Source: Bacteroidota bacterium (lineage in GTDB: Bacteria; Bacteroidota; Bacteroidia; Flavobacteriales; Weeksellaceae). From it: a DNA stretch of 64,000 nucleotides. The notes beneath the pieces were generated by a model. That model was not told the origin of the DNA. It saw nothing but the letters and a program-made list of their open reading frames with translations, and did no database searches. How positions within the stretch are numbered: the first letter of the stretch is position 1; each line of letters starts with the position of its first letter. The stretch lies in contig JAEWOS010000020.1 of assembly GCA_023460855.1 (NCBI GenBank), forward strand, positions 62,001 through 126,000, in the 5' to 3' direction. This document shows positions 35,158 through 44,700 of the stretch, piece by piece. Position numbers and translations under genes: made by a program.

Positions 35158-36210
35158 ATGAATGTGAAATTATTGTATGTAATTTTTCTGCTGCTTCTTT
35201 TTGGTTGCAAGAAATCTGAAAAACTGATTCCCGAGCACGAAATGCACAGACTGACTTCACGAATTAGCACCGGAACTTCAGATCAGCATTATTATTTGAA
35301 ATCAGGTAAATTCGATTATATTTTTCCGAATGAACAGATACCGCTGAAAAGAGTAGTCATTCTGAATGCAAGCCTTGTCGGTTACATAACAGAACTTGGT
35401 CTCGAAGATAAAATAGTGGGACTTTCGAGTCCGGAGTATATCTATTCGGAAAAAATCAGGCAGCGGATCGCAGGCGGTCAGATTCAGCATGTTGGAAATG
35501 AACAGAAATATGATCTTGAGAAAATTGTTGCGCTAAAACCGGATCTGATCATCACCAATCACATCAGCACTTTTGAAAATACTTACGATGCATTGCGCAG
35601 GCTGACCTCTGCGAAAATCCTTTTCCTGGATGAATATCTCGAACAGCATCCGCTGGAAAAATCGCGTTACCTCCTGATTTTTGGAAAACTGCTGGGAAAA
35701 GAAGTTTTGGCTGAGGAAAAATATGAAACCATTGCCAAAAACTATGAGGAATGGTCCTCACTGGCGAAAATGCAGAATAAAAGACCAATGGTTATTGCCA
35801 ATGAAATTTATGGAAACCAGTGGTTCATGCCCGGCGGAAGAACACAGTTTGCCCGGTTTGTCGAAGATGCAGGAGGAAACTATCTTCTGCAAAATGATCA
35901 GTCGGAAAAAGCAGTGCCGCTAAGTTTTGAGGAAGTTTTGGTTCAATCTGACGCTGCCTCCGTTTGGCTGAATGCGGGAAATCACCGTTCAAAAGGAAGT
36001 CTGCTAACAGTGAATTCCAATTACTCGAAATTAAGTGTATTTAATAAAGGCAGAATTTTTTCTGTCGGCGCAAAGCAACAGGATAAAGCCAACGATTTTT
36101 TTGAAAGCGGTACAGTGCGTGCAGATTTAATTCTGCGCGATTATATTAAAATTCTGCATCCGGAACTTTTCAAAGATCAACCGCACACTTATCTCGAAGA
36201 ACTCAGGTGA
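35158..36210 (+). CDS. ABC-transporter substrate-binding lipoprotein (iron-siderophore/cobalamin class)
   Basis: The 350-residue protein has a lipobox LLLFGC (Cys about 17) and the two-lobed helical-backbone fold of class III binding proteins. Its marks are RVVILNASLVGYITELGLEDKIVGLS, LEKIVALKPDLIITN (lobe 1), and FMPGGRTQFARFVEDAGGNYL, SFEEVLVQSDAASVWLNAG (lobe 2). Such proteins deliver ferric siderophores, haem or vitamin B12 to an ABC permease. No permease or ATPase gene is adjacent, so the partner is encoded elsewhere. The ligand is undetermined. Confidence 0.85.
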   Translation: MNVKLLYVIFLLLLFGCKKSEKLIPEHEMHRLTSRISTGTSDQHYYLKSGKFDYIFPNEQIPLKRVVILNASLVGYITELGLEDKIVGLSSPEYIYSEKIRQRIAGGQIQHVGNEQKYDLEKIVALKPDLIITNHISTFENTYDALRRLTSAKILFLDEYLEQHPLEKSRYLLIFGKLLGKEVLAEEKYETIAKNYEEWSSLAKMQNKRPMVIANEIYGNQWFMPGGRTQFARFVEDAGGNYLLQNDQSEKAVPLSFEEVLVQSDAASVWLNAGNHRSKGSLLTVNSNYSKLSVFNKGRIFSVGAKQQDKANDFFESGTVRADLILRDYIKILHPELFKDQPHTYLEELR

Positions 36211-36225
36211 TTTTAGCTAAAGTAC

Positions 36226-36233
36226 TATCTTTG
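36226..36233 (+). promoter_or_regulatory. candidate -7 promoter box of mtgA
   Basis: TATCTTTG fits TAnnTTTG and lies 38 bases before the mtgA ATG, after the stop of the binding-protein gene. Confidence 0.45.
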
Positions 36234-36271
36234 CCCTCAAATGATAATCACCCAAAAAGCGTAGTGCGTTT

Positions 36272-36919
36272 ATGTTGCAGAAGATAAAGAAACTGATATT
36301 ACTGTTGATTCTGGCGAACATACTTTTTATTTTTTGGGGTAAGTTCTTCAATCCGCCAGTTACCATTACACAAATCGGCGGAATTGTGGAATACGGCAAA
36401 CTGCAGCGCGATTACATTAGCTATGATGAAATGGGAACTCATGTGAAGAAAGCGGTGATCGCAGCGGAAGATCAGTTGTTTTTTCAGCATAACGGATTCG
36501 ATTATAAGGCAATAGAAAAAGCGTACAGGAAAAACAGTAGCGGAGCAAAACTGCGCGGCGGAAGCACTATTTCGCAGCAGACTGCCAAGAATGTTTTTCT
36601 GTGGCAGGGCAGAAGCTGGCTGAGAAAAGGACTGGAAGCGGTTTATACATTCATCATCGAATTAATTTGGGGGAAAGAAGTAATTCTTGAACGTTACCTG
36701 AATTCCATTGAAATGGGACAGGGCGTTTTCGGTGTGGAGGCTGCCTCAGAATATTATTTCGGAAAACAGGCGAAAAACCTTACGAAAAGCGAAGCGGCAT
36801 GGATTGCGGCAATACTTCCCAATCCTAAAAAATATGATCCCAATAATCCTTCTGCCTACCTGAGAAGCAGGCACAACTGGATTATGCGACAAATGAATAA
36901 CATCAGCTTAAACAAATAA
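36272..36919 (+). CDS. mtgA: monofunctional peptidoglycan glycosyltransferase
   Basis: This GT51 enzyme polymerises lipid II into glycan strands and lacks a transpeptidase domain. A membrane anchor (about residues 7-24) is followed by the GT51 motifs: AVIAAEDQLFFQHNGFD with catalytic Glu66, RGGSTISQQTAKNVFL, IELIWGKEVILERYLNSIEMG, and AAILPNPKKYDP. The 215-residue length fits MtgA. It is followed after ten bases by the PF10136 membrane protein, so they probably share an mRNA. Confidence 0.93.
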   Translation: MLQKIKKLILLLILANILFIFWGKFFNPPVTITQIGGIVEYGKLQRDYISYDEMGTHVKKAVIAAEDQLFFQHNGFDYKAIEKAYRKNSSGAKLRGGSTISQQTAKNVFLWQGRSWLRKGLEAVYTFIIELIWGKEVILERYLNSIEMGQGVFGVEAASEYYFGKQAKNLTKSEAAWIAAILPNPKKYDPNNPSAYLRSRHNWIMRQMNNISLNK

Positions 36920-36929
36920 TTAATAACCA

Positions 36930-38966
36930 ATGAAGTTTCCGTTTCGGGACCGCCCGGGTTTTGGAGAAATTCTCAAGAGATACTTCAGTTTCAGAAATGA
37001 AACGCGATCGCTCGATCCGCTCTACGACGTATTCCAGAGCGTAAAAAGAGAGGATTTTGATGTGGTGCTCGATTTCCTGAGAAACAGTCCGGAAATCACG
37101 GAAAACCTTGGTTATTATATCCGGAATCTTTTTCACAAGCGGCCTTTCAACCTGTCGCTCACGGAAGCCAATATTTTATCGGAAAACTCTTTTGTCAGCG
37201 AATTTAAAAAGCGCCTCCTGAACAAAATTTTGCCCGGCGTTGAAAACGAAAATTCAGTCTGGTTTTTAGTAGATTATCTCTCAGTAACACCTATTAATGA
37301 TCTGCGGTTTTTCCGAAACATCCCGGAAGACGATCTTTCTGAACTTTTTTCACTGCTGCAGATTTCGGAGTTTATTTCCCAGAAATCTGTGCGCAATGAA
37401 CTGCTGTTTTCGGCAAATCTCCTGGCTTGGAGAGCGATTGGTACCGCAATGGAAGCGGATGTAATGAACATGGTTCCCGAATACAGGAACTACGACAACC
37501 CGTTCCTGGCGTTGCAGGATGAAATGGATGAACTTATTGTGCAGTTCAGGAAGAAACCGGAGATTGTGCTCACTTCTAAGAATGAGCACTACAAACAAAT
37601 TAATATTTATCTGCGACAGTGTCTGGATTTTGTTGACCGTGCGTTCAAGAATTCATCGAAATACGGTATTTCAGGAAAGATCAATCAGTCGCTGCTAAAA
37701 ATCAGACAACAGATCACGCGAATTTCTGATATCATCAATCTGTTGGTCGTAGATGGCGAGAAAGACCTTCATTTGAAATCCAAGCAGTTGTTTTTCAATA
37801 TTTTAGAATATAAGTCGCATAAAAACAACGTCTCCGAACTGTTTAATGACAGTACGCGCCTCATGTCGCATCTCATTACCAATCATACTGCGGAAACCGG
37901 ATCTCATTATATTTCTTCCACACGAAAGGAATATCTGAAAATGTTCTGGAAGGCGAGTGGCGGCGGCGTTATTGTCGGGGTTTTGTGCGTGTTGAAAATT
38001 CTGTACAGTTATCTTCCTGCGAGTGAATTCGGCCATGCATTTATGTACGCTTTCAATTATGCCATGGGTTTCATTATGATCTATCTGATGGGCTTTACGC
38101 TGGCAACCAAACAGCCGGCAATGACTGCCGCTACGATGGCCAAAGTGCTTTCCGATGAAAAAAATACCCGGTCCAATTATATGGACTTTGCCCATTTGGT
38201 TTCAAAACTTTTCCGATCACAGTTTATTGCGTTCGTCGGGAATGTATTGTGGGCGTTTCCGGTGTCGCTCGCGGTTATTTATGGTCTCGATGTAATTTTC
38301 AATGACAATCTGGCTTCGGAGAAATCGACCAAACTTCTTCACGATCTCGATCCCATACGTTCCAAAGCACTGCTTCATGCGAGCATCGCAGGTTTTTATC
38401 TGTTTATCTCCGGAATTATTTCCGGTAATGTCGGAAACAGTTCCGTGTATTATCACATCCCGAAACGTATCGCCAAGAATCCTATGATTAAGCAGGTTTT
38501 TGGCGAAAAAGCTGCTACTTCTATTTCGGCATATTATTCTAAAAACTGGGCGGGAATCATTTCGAATTTCTGGTTTGGTGTTTTTCTGGGAGTTACCGGA
38601 ACTGTGGGTGCTTTTCTCGGTCTCGATATCGATATCCGGCACATCACATTTGCAGCCGGAAATCTTGCTCTTGGACTATACGGTAAAGAATTCAGTGTTG
38701 ATAATTCAACACTCATCATTTCAATAACCACGGTTTTCCTGATCGGATTTTTTAACTTTTTGGTGAGTTTCGGCCTGTCAATTTATCTCGCGCTTCGTTC
38801 CAGAAAAATTACGATGGGAGAAACCAGGGAAATCATTCGGGAAATCAACCGGTATTTTCTCAGAAATCCACTCCGATTCTTTATTCCGATAACATCTGCA
38901 GAACTCGACGGAAGGGCAAAAGATCTGATTAAATCAACCAATTCTACGGCAGCTGAAGATCGGTAA
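36930..38966 (+). CDS. PF10136-type multi-pass membrane protein ('site-specific recombinase' by misnomer)
   Basis: The 678-residue protein has a soluble helical N-terminal half (about 1-340) and a C-terminal half with about seven hydrophobic segments (about 345-640), including GHAFMYAFNYAMGFIMIYLMGFTLATKQPAMTAATMA (about 370-405). This matches the family deposited as 'site-specific recombinase'. I see no serine- or tyrosine-recombinase active site, and the membrane topology argues against DNA recombination. It follows mtgA by ten bases, so an envelope role is more likely; that is inference. Its 3' end overlaps the convergent DUF721 gene by 23 bases. Confidence 0.8.
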   Translation: MKFPFRDRPGFGEILKRYFSFRNETRSLDPLYDVFQSVKREDFDVVLDFLRNSPEITENLGYYIRNLFHKRPFNLSLTEANILSENSFVSEFKKRLLNKILPGVENENSVWFLVDYLSVTPINDLRFFRNIPEDDLSELFSLLQISEFISQKSVRNELLFSANLLAWRAIGTAMEADVMNMVPEYRNYDNPFLALQDEMDELIVQFRKKPEIVLTSKNEHYKQINIYLRQCLDFVDRAFKNSSKYGISGKINQSLLKIRQQITRISDIINLLVVDGEKDLHLKSKQLFFNILEYKSHKNNVSELFNDSTRLMSHLITNHTAETGSHYISSTRKEYLKMFWKASGGGVIVGVLCVLKILYSYLPASEFGHAFMYAFNYAMGFIMIYLMGFTLATKQPAMTAATMAKVLSDEKNTRSNYMDFAHLVSKLFRSQFIAFVGNVLWAFPVSLAVIYGLDVIFNDNLASEKSTKLLHDLDPIRSKALLHASIAGFYLFISGIISGNVGNSSVYYHIPKRIAKNPMIKQVFGEKAATSISAYYSKNWAGIISNFWFGVFLGVTGTVGAFLGLDIDIRHITFAAGNLALGLYGKEFSVDNSTLIISITTVFLIGFFNFLVSFGLSIYLALRSRKITMGETREIIREINRYFLRNPLRFFIPITSAELDGRAKDLIKSTNSTAAEDR

Positions 38967-39234
38967 AGGCGTCTTCGCCAAATTTTTCCCGGAATTTCTT
39001 CAGAAAAAAAGTTTTCCTGAGACGGAAATCATTTTTCAGCATCGGTGATTTGATCCGGATGGAAAGCACTTTGTTTTTCAGATCCACCGACTCTATTTCA
39101 GCAAACAGCGCTTCATCAAGGTATTCTTCCAAAAAGTCCCTTATTTCCAGAGCGAGCAGTTTATCCTCGAAACCGTAGATTTTCGCAAACGACTTCACGA
39201 GTTCGGAGGAACGGTATTCTCTTTTCTTTTTCAT
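38944..39234 (-). CDS. DUF721 (DciA-like) protein
   Basis: From the ATG at 39234 the protein has 96 residues: REYRSSELVKSFAKIYGFEDKLLALEIRDFLEEYL, then strand-rich sequence KNKVLSIRIKSPMLKNDF and ending in a helix. DUF721 includes DciA, the helicase loader of bacteria without DnaC, and usually lies next to recF or gyrase genes. Here it is directly downstream of recF (16-base gap). Bacteroidota members are short versions with only the KH-like core. An upstream start at 39279 would overlap recF. Confidence 0.8.
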   Translation of the reverse strand: MKKKREYRSSELVKSFAKIYGFEDKLLALEIRDFLEEYLDEALFAEIESVDLKNKVLSIRIKSPMLKNDFRLRKTFFLKKFREKFGEDAFTDLQLP

Positions 39235-39250
39235 TTTGGCTTTCTGCGGG

Positions 39251-40330
39251 TCAAATATCGAAAATTCTGCTTTCCTCATTGATTCTTTTCACGACGCTCT
39301 CTGTTCTTTCGCGGTGCGTATCGGTAATAAACATCTGTCCGAAATTTTCCTGATTGATCAATGAAATCAGTTGGGAAACACGGTTGTCGTCCAGTTTATC
39401 AAAAATATCATCAAGCAGCAAAACCGGTTTTTTTCCCGTAAGTTCCTTTATTCTCGTAATCTGTGCAAGCTTTAATGAAATTAGAAAAGATTTTTGTTGT
39501 CCCTGAGAACCGAATTTTTTCAGCAGGTTGCCGTTCATGTCAAAAATCAGATCGTCTTTGTGGATGCCGGCAGAAGTGTAGGTGAGTTGCCGGTCTTTTT
39601 CCAGGTTGTCTTTCAGTAATTCCTCAAAACGATGTTCGGAAAGATGCGAAGAATAATTAACGGAAATCTGCTCGTTGCCGCCGGAAATAATTTCGTAAAA
39701 ATGCTGAACTACCGGATTCAGTTTTTCTACGAATTCTTGTCTTTTCTCAAAAATTTTAGTTCCGTAATCTGAAATCGGATCATCATAAATCTCAAGGGAA
39801 TCCTTATCGAAGGTCCGGTTTTTGGCGAAATATTTCAAAAGCGCGTTTCGCTGATGAAGCGTTTTCTGATACTGAATCAAATTGAACAGATATTCATGAT
39901 CTGTCTGTGAAATCATCGCATCCAGAAATTTACGGCGGCTTTCTCCGGAATCGGAAATCAGGTTCGAATCGTACGGTGAAATCATCACGCTCGGCAAATA
40001 ACCGATATGATCCGCGATTCTGTCGTAGGTTTTGTCGTTTTTCTTAATGATTTTCTTGGCTTCTTTCGGCAGCAGAATTCTGATAATATCTTCCTTGTCA
40101 TCATTCTGAATCTCGGCTTCAATTGCGAAGAAATCTTCATGTTCTTTAATATTCTGAAAATCAGAGTTTCCCAAAAAGCTTTTGCCGACAGAAACATAAT
40201 GCAGTGCATCGAGGATGTTGGTTTTTCCGACGCCGTTATTGCCAACAAAACAGTTGATTTGCGGCGAAAAGTCGAAGGATTTTTCGTGGTGATTCTTGAA
40301 ATTGGTCAGAGATAGTGTGCGGACGATCAT
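39251..40330 (-). CDS. recF: DNA replication and repair protein RecF
   Basis: RecF is an SMC-like ATPase that loads RecA at single-strand gaps with RecO and RecR. The Walker A motif GNNGVGKTN (about residues 30-38), the signature FGSQGQQKSFLISLKLAQ (about 268-285) and Walker B VLLLDDIFDKLDDNR (about 304-318) are all present in 359 residues. The start codon overlaps the stop of the toxin gene (ATGA, 40330-40327), so recF is translated as the third gene of a toxin-antitoxin transcript. DUF721 follows. Confidence 0.95.
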   Translation of the reverse strand: MIVRTLSLTNFKNHHEKSFDFSPQINCFVGNNGVGKTNILDALHYVSVGKSFLGNSDFQNIKEHEDFFAIEAEIQNDDKEDIIRILLPKEAKKIIKKNDKTYDRIADHIGYLPSVMISPYDSNLISDSGESRRKFLDAMISQTDHEYLFNLIQYQKTLHQRNALLKYFAKNRTFDKDSLEIYDDPISDYGTKIFEKRQEFVEKLNPVVQHFYEIISGGNEQISVNYSSHLSEHRFEELLKDNLEKDRQLTYTSAGIHKDDLIFDMNGNLLKKFGSQGQQKSFLISLKLAQITRIKELTGKKPVLLLDDIFDKLDDNRVSQLISLINQENFGQMFITDTHRERTESVVKRINEESRIFDI

Positions 40331-40644
40331 TTTTTGTATTTTTTAAGACTGTCCAGTAGTTTTTCAGGATTTTGACTATTATCCCAGAATGAATAGATAT
40401 AAATAATGGTGTCGATTTTTTGATAAATTAAACTGAAATTTTCAAAATGAATCATTCGGATCTGTGAGTTATTAAATCTGATTCCTGATTGTGGAAACAA
40501 ACAAATCTGCTCGATTTTTTCCTGTATTTTGAAATTTAATTTTTCAGAATATGTTGTGCTTTTATTGTGGCTATTCCAAAATTCGAATATTTCATTTCTT
40601 TGATTGACCGCAAGTTCAGACCAGATTACTGCCAATTCATCCAC
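40327..40644 (-). CDS. RelE/ParE-family toxin
   Basis: The 105-residue protein fits the RelE/ParE fold of Bacteroidota: VIWSELAVNQRNEIFEFW, YSEKLNFKIQEKIEQI, FPQSGIRF, then the strand FSLIYQKIDTIIYIYSFWDNSQNPEKL. The start is GTG at 40644 (GTG GAT GAA TTG), inside the last codons of the antitoxin gene, so translation is coupled. Its stop overlaps the recF ATG. ParE-type toxins poison gyrase and RelE-type toxins cut mRNA; the sequence alone does not say which applies here. Confidence 0.85.
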   Translation of the reverse strand: MDELAVIWSELAVNQRNEIFEFWNSHNKSTTYSEKLNFKIQEKIEQICLFPQSGIRFNNSQIRMIHFENFSLIYQKIDTIIYIYSFWDNSQNPEKLLDSLKKYKK

Positions 40645-40931
40645 CTCTCATCTGCTTTTTTTAGTTCTTCGTTAGATATTGTTCTTCCGGCTTTAATGTC
40701 TTCTTCGGCAATTCTAATCATTTCCAGATGGGCATCTGAAAGTACAGTTGTTTCTTCCGAGAAATAAGCCGGAACCTTCGCTTTTGCTACTTCATAATTC
40801 GAACTATCATCACGAACTGAATTTGATTCATTTGATTGAAAGAAACTTTGAATTTTTTGCAGTTTTTCCAAATCATTGCAATGAAAAATTTGTTCAATTA
40901 ATAATAATTTGAGGTCTTTGGAATTTTCCAT
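40626..40931 (-). CDS. antitoxin of the RelE/ParE pair
   Basis: The 101-residue protein from the ATG at 40931 has a helical N-terminus (LLLIEQIFHCNDLEKLQKIQSF), a polar linker, and a C-terminal segment IRIAEEDIKAGRTISNEELKKADERWMNW that should wrap the toxin. This two-part layout is the common antitoxin type of flavobacterial ParE pairs; no DNA-binding fold is obvious. A TTG at 40937 would add two residues. The gene precedes and overlaps the toxin gene by 19 bases. Confidence 0.8.
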   Translation of the reverse strand: MENSKDLKLLLIEQIFHCNDLEKLQKIQSFFQSNESNSVRDDSSNYEVAKAKVPAYFSEETTVLSDAHLEMIRIAEEDIKAGRTISNEELKKADERWMNWQ

Positions 40932-40958
40932 CTCCAATAATTTCAGTAAAGATAAAAA

Positions 40959-41714
40959 TTAAAAATTTCGAATCACAATAAGAATTAGAAACGGCAGCGC
41001 AGCGCAGAGCTCCACCCAGAACGAAAAATAAGAATCACGGTTGGTGTTTTCCGAGAAGTAAACCAGTTTAAAAGTAACCAGTGAAGTTAAAGTGAAGGCG
41101 ACCGAAAACGATTCTCTCAGAAATAACACAGCCAGAATATTTGCTGCAAAAACCAGAGCATAGGCAAAATATTTGGTGTTTTGTACGCCGATTAATTTCG
41201 GAAAAGTGGTGACCTGATCATCGTGCATATCCCGAATATCAAAAGGCAGAACGAGCGCAGTTATGAAAAGCCAGGAAATCAGGAAAATTGGCCAGTGAAA
41301 TTCCGGAAGAATGAGCCATGCGTTGATCAGCGCCCAGGTTAATCCGACGTAAAAGACTTTTAACAGCGGGATTTTCCGCACAAATTTTTCCAGAAAAAAA
41401 GAATTGTAAAGCAGTCCCAGCGCAACAATGACCAGCCATTTCAGAAGTCGGATTTCATTATGGTTCAGATAAATCAGAACGGCAGAAATAATTCCTGTTA
41501 AAATATTGAAAATCAATATTTTGCGGAAGTGTTTCGAATGTTGATATTTGGTGTACAGATAACCGCTCCAGTATGTAATGAAAATAAGAATTACAGTTGG
41601 CAGGCGCAGAATTTCCTGTTCCAGCATAAAAAAAACAGCGAGCAATGTGCCGCAGACCGCAACAAAAAACTGGCTGTCCACGATGTATTTTTTTAGTACT
41701 TTTAAGAACTGCAT
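40959..41714 (-). CDS. UbiA-like integral membrane protein, partly degenerate
   Basis: The 251-residue protein from the ATG at 41714 has about eight hydrophobic helices. The phrase LVLPFDIRDMHDDQVTTFPKLIGVQNTKYFA resembles the second aspartate-rich motif of UbiA prenyltransferases (DxxD). The first motif, NDxxDxxxD, expected near residue 65, reads YLYTKYQHSKHFRK and lacks the aspartates. I therefore doubt ordinary prenyl transfer. It lies between the antitoxin gene and the divergent alpha-2-macroglobulin gene. Confidence 0.65.
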   Translation of the reverse strand: MQFLKVLKKYIVDSQFFVAVCGTLLAVFFMLEQEILRLPTVILIFITYWSGYLYTKYQHSKHFRKILIFNILTGIISAVLIYLNHNEIRLLKWLVIVALGLLYNSFFLEKFVRKIPLLKVFYVGLTWALINAWLILPEFHWPIFLISWLFITALVLPFDIRDMHDDQVTTFPKLIGVQNTKYFAYALVFAANILAVLFLRESFSVAFTLTSLVTFKLVYFSENTNRDSYFSFWVELCAALPFLILIVIRNF

Positions 41715-41793
41715 TTTTAACGGCTTCGGTATTCCGGCATCCAACTGACGGACAAAAGTAACGAATCGGAATTTGGCTGAATAAAACAGAAGT

Positions 41794-44700
41794 ATGAAAA
41801 AAATCCTATTGCTGTTCCTGCTTTGCGGGACATTCTTAATGATGAGCGCACAGAATTACTACGACACCCAGTGGAAAAAAATCGAAACCAATTATAAACA
41901 GGGACTGTATAAAAGCAATCTCCCGATTATTCTTGAAATTCAAAACCGGGCAATTAAGGAAAGCAATGCGGTTCAGCTCATCCGTTCTCTGAAAGCGGAA
42001 TTCAGTATTGTGAACCAAACGCAGGATGATACTCAGAACGATGCGGCGTCACAGTTTTTTGCCAAACTTCAGACGATGGAATCTCAGCTGAAAGGCGAAG
42101 AAAAACTGATGTATAAAGTGCTTTTGGGAGAATTTTTCAAGGAATATTACGATAACAATTATTGGAAAATTAACCAGAGAACCAATATCAACAACCAGGA
42201 TTTTACGCAGATTGAAACCTGGAGCAAACTCGATTTCAAGAACTTTCTTTCCAAAAATTACAGCGAGCTTGAAACTGAAAAATCTGCATTGAAACAGGTT
42301 AAAATGGAGAAATACAAAGAAATTTTCTATAATATAGAAAACCTGGAATATTTCCCGACTTTATTCGACTGGAATTCTTTGCAATATGTTGAATTTTTAA
42401 GCGACAATCAGCTTTTTACTCCCAATGAACTGAAAGTAAATCATCCGAAAATCAACGGGATTTTTGATGAACTGATTGCTCAGAATTCCGGAAATTCAAA
42501 ACTTTATTTTCAGCATCAGAAACTGAGCTACAACTGCGGATTTACCAACTGCAAAGACAAACTTTCACAGCTGAATAATCTTTACAAATCAGCTACAGAA
42601 GGCGATTACGAAGTGCTGATTGCTTCTGAAATCGTGGATGAACTTGTGTCCGACAAAAAACATACGGAAGCACTTTCGCTGATCAGTCAGGTAAAGAAAA
42701 CGTATCCGAAATCCAAATTTCTGAACAATATAATTACGCGCGAAAATTCGATTGTGAATCCGTCGTTAAGCATTCATTACGAAGCGGAAACGCAGAGCAA
42801 CAAACCGATTCAAATCGTTGCGGAACATAAAAATGTCGACAAATTTTCACTGAATATTTACGAAACTTCTGATTTGGAGGGTTTTATGAAGCATGTCCGC
42901 GATTCGTACAGAAATCCGTTTAGTTCTGTTAAGAAATCTTTGGTTCGCAAGGAAAATTTTGAAATTCAGAACAAAAAAGATTATCAAACGTACAGAACTT
43001 CCTACGAAATTAAACCGCTTCCTTCGGGAATTTATCTGGTGGAATATGTGGTTGAAAATGCCATCCAGGAGAGTTTCTGGTTCATCGTCGGCGATTCCAG
43101 GATTATTTTTGAAAAGAAGGACCAGCGAAATGTGGGTGTTATCCAGAAATTAGTGGACCGCGAGAACGGAAAACCTCTTGCAAACGAAAAAGTAGAATTT
43201 TATGAATATGTAAGAGGAAAGTCCATGATTAAAACCTCTGGAGCTACGGATAATAAAGGAAATGTGAATTTTCCAAAATCCACTAATGAGGATTACTACC
43301 GAACTTATGTGGTAAAAGATGGCAATAAAAATTACAATCTGATTCAGTTTTACGGCTTATACAGTTCTGATTTCCAGGAAAGGAGACCAAGTTACAAAGC
43401 CCAGATTTTTATGGACAGAGCGATTTATCGCCCTGGACAAACGGTCTACTTTAAGGTAATTAATACCAAACTGGAAGGTGAAAAAGAAAGTGTTTCTGCG
43501 GGGATTAAACAAAAAATTTCCCTTTATGATGCTAATGGTGAAGAGCTTTCTTCTCAGGATTTCACTACTAATGAGTTTGGTTCTTACAATGGAACTTTCA
43601 TCCTCCCAAAAGGCAAATTAAACGGAAGTTTCTCCTTAAGGATTAAAAGCGGAGACTATGGCGCGTACAAAGATTTCAAAGTAGAAGAATATAAAAGACC
43701 AAAATTTGAAGTAAGTTTTGAACCAATAAAAGAAGAATACAAATACGGTCAAACCATTGAACTGAAAGGAAAAGCGGTGATGTTTTCCGGAGTTCCGCTG
43801 TCGAATTCTACAGTGAATTATGAAATTAAAAAGAAAAATATCCGCTGGATGTATTTCTGGTGGTATCCACGTGGCAATGATAATGAAAATTCGATTTTAG
43901 GTTCCGTAAAAACTGATGAAAAAGGTGAGTTTACGATTGTTCTGGATCTGAAAAAAGATGAAACTCTGGATGGAATTCAGGTTGATAATTACGAAATTGA
44001 AGCGAGCGTAACGGACATCAACGGAGAAACACAAATTGCAACAGAAAACGTGAAAGTGGCTTCTGTAACGCATTTCATCAAAGCCGACAATATCGGAAAT
44101 TCTTTTGCACACGAAAATGTGAAAGTGAAAGTTGAAACCAAGAATTACAACGAACAGAATTTAAGCAAATCATACAACGTAAAACTTCATAAACTCCAGG
44201 AACCGCAGCGGATTTTCCGTGATAATTTTAAAGAGAAAGTTCAGAATTTACCACAATTATCCGAAACGGAATTCATACAGAAGTTTCCACATGATCGGTT
44301 CGATAAAGAAGAAGAAATTTCAAACTGGAAAACTGAAAAAATCGTAGTTGAGAAAATCCAGCAACCGACAACCGACAACCAGCAATTGGATTTGGGGAAA
44401 CTTGATCCTGGAACTTACAAACTGGAACTGTTCAATATCGAAGGCAAAGACACGATAAAATCGGTGCAGCATTTCCACGTCTGGGACAAAAGATTTTTGA
44501 GAGATTCGCAGAAACCTTTCCTTGAAGTCATTCAGCCAAAAGAGGAAATCAAACGCGGTGAAAAAGCGAAAATTTATGTGTATTCTGCGATACCGAATGC
44601 TTTGGTGAATGTTTTTGTCCAGACCGGAAACGGCGAAACCAAAACCGAAACGCTCAAAATGAAGAACGGTGTTCTCGCTTATGAAGTTCCGGTTCCATCC

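Noticed and set aside
36930..38966. Mobile element because of the 'site-specific recombinase' family name
   Set aside because: No terminal repeats or recombinase active site; the protein is a multi-pass membrane protein in an mtgA transcript.
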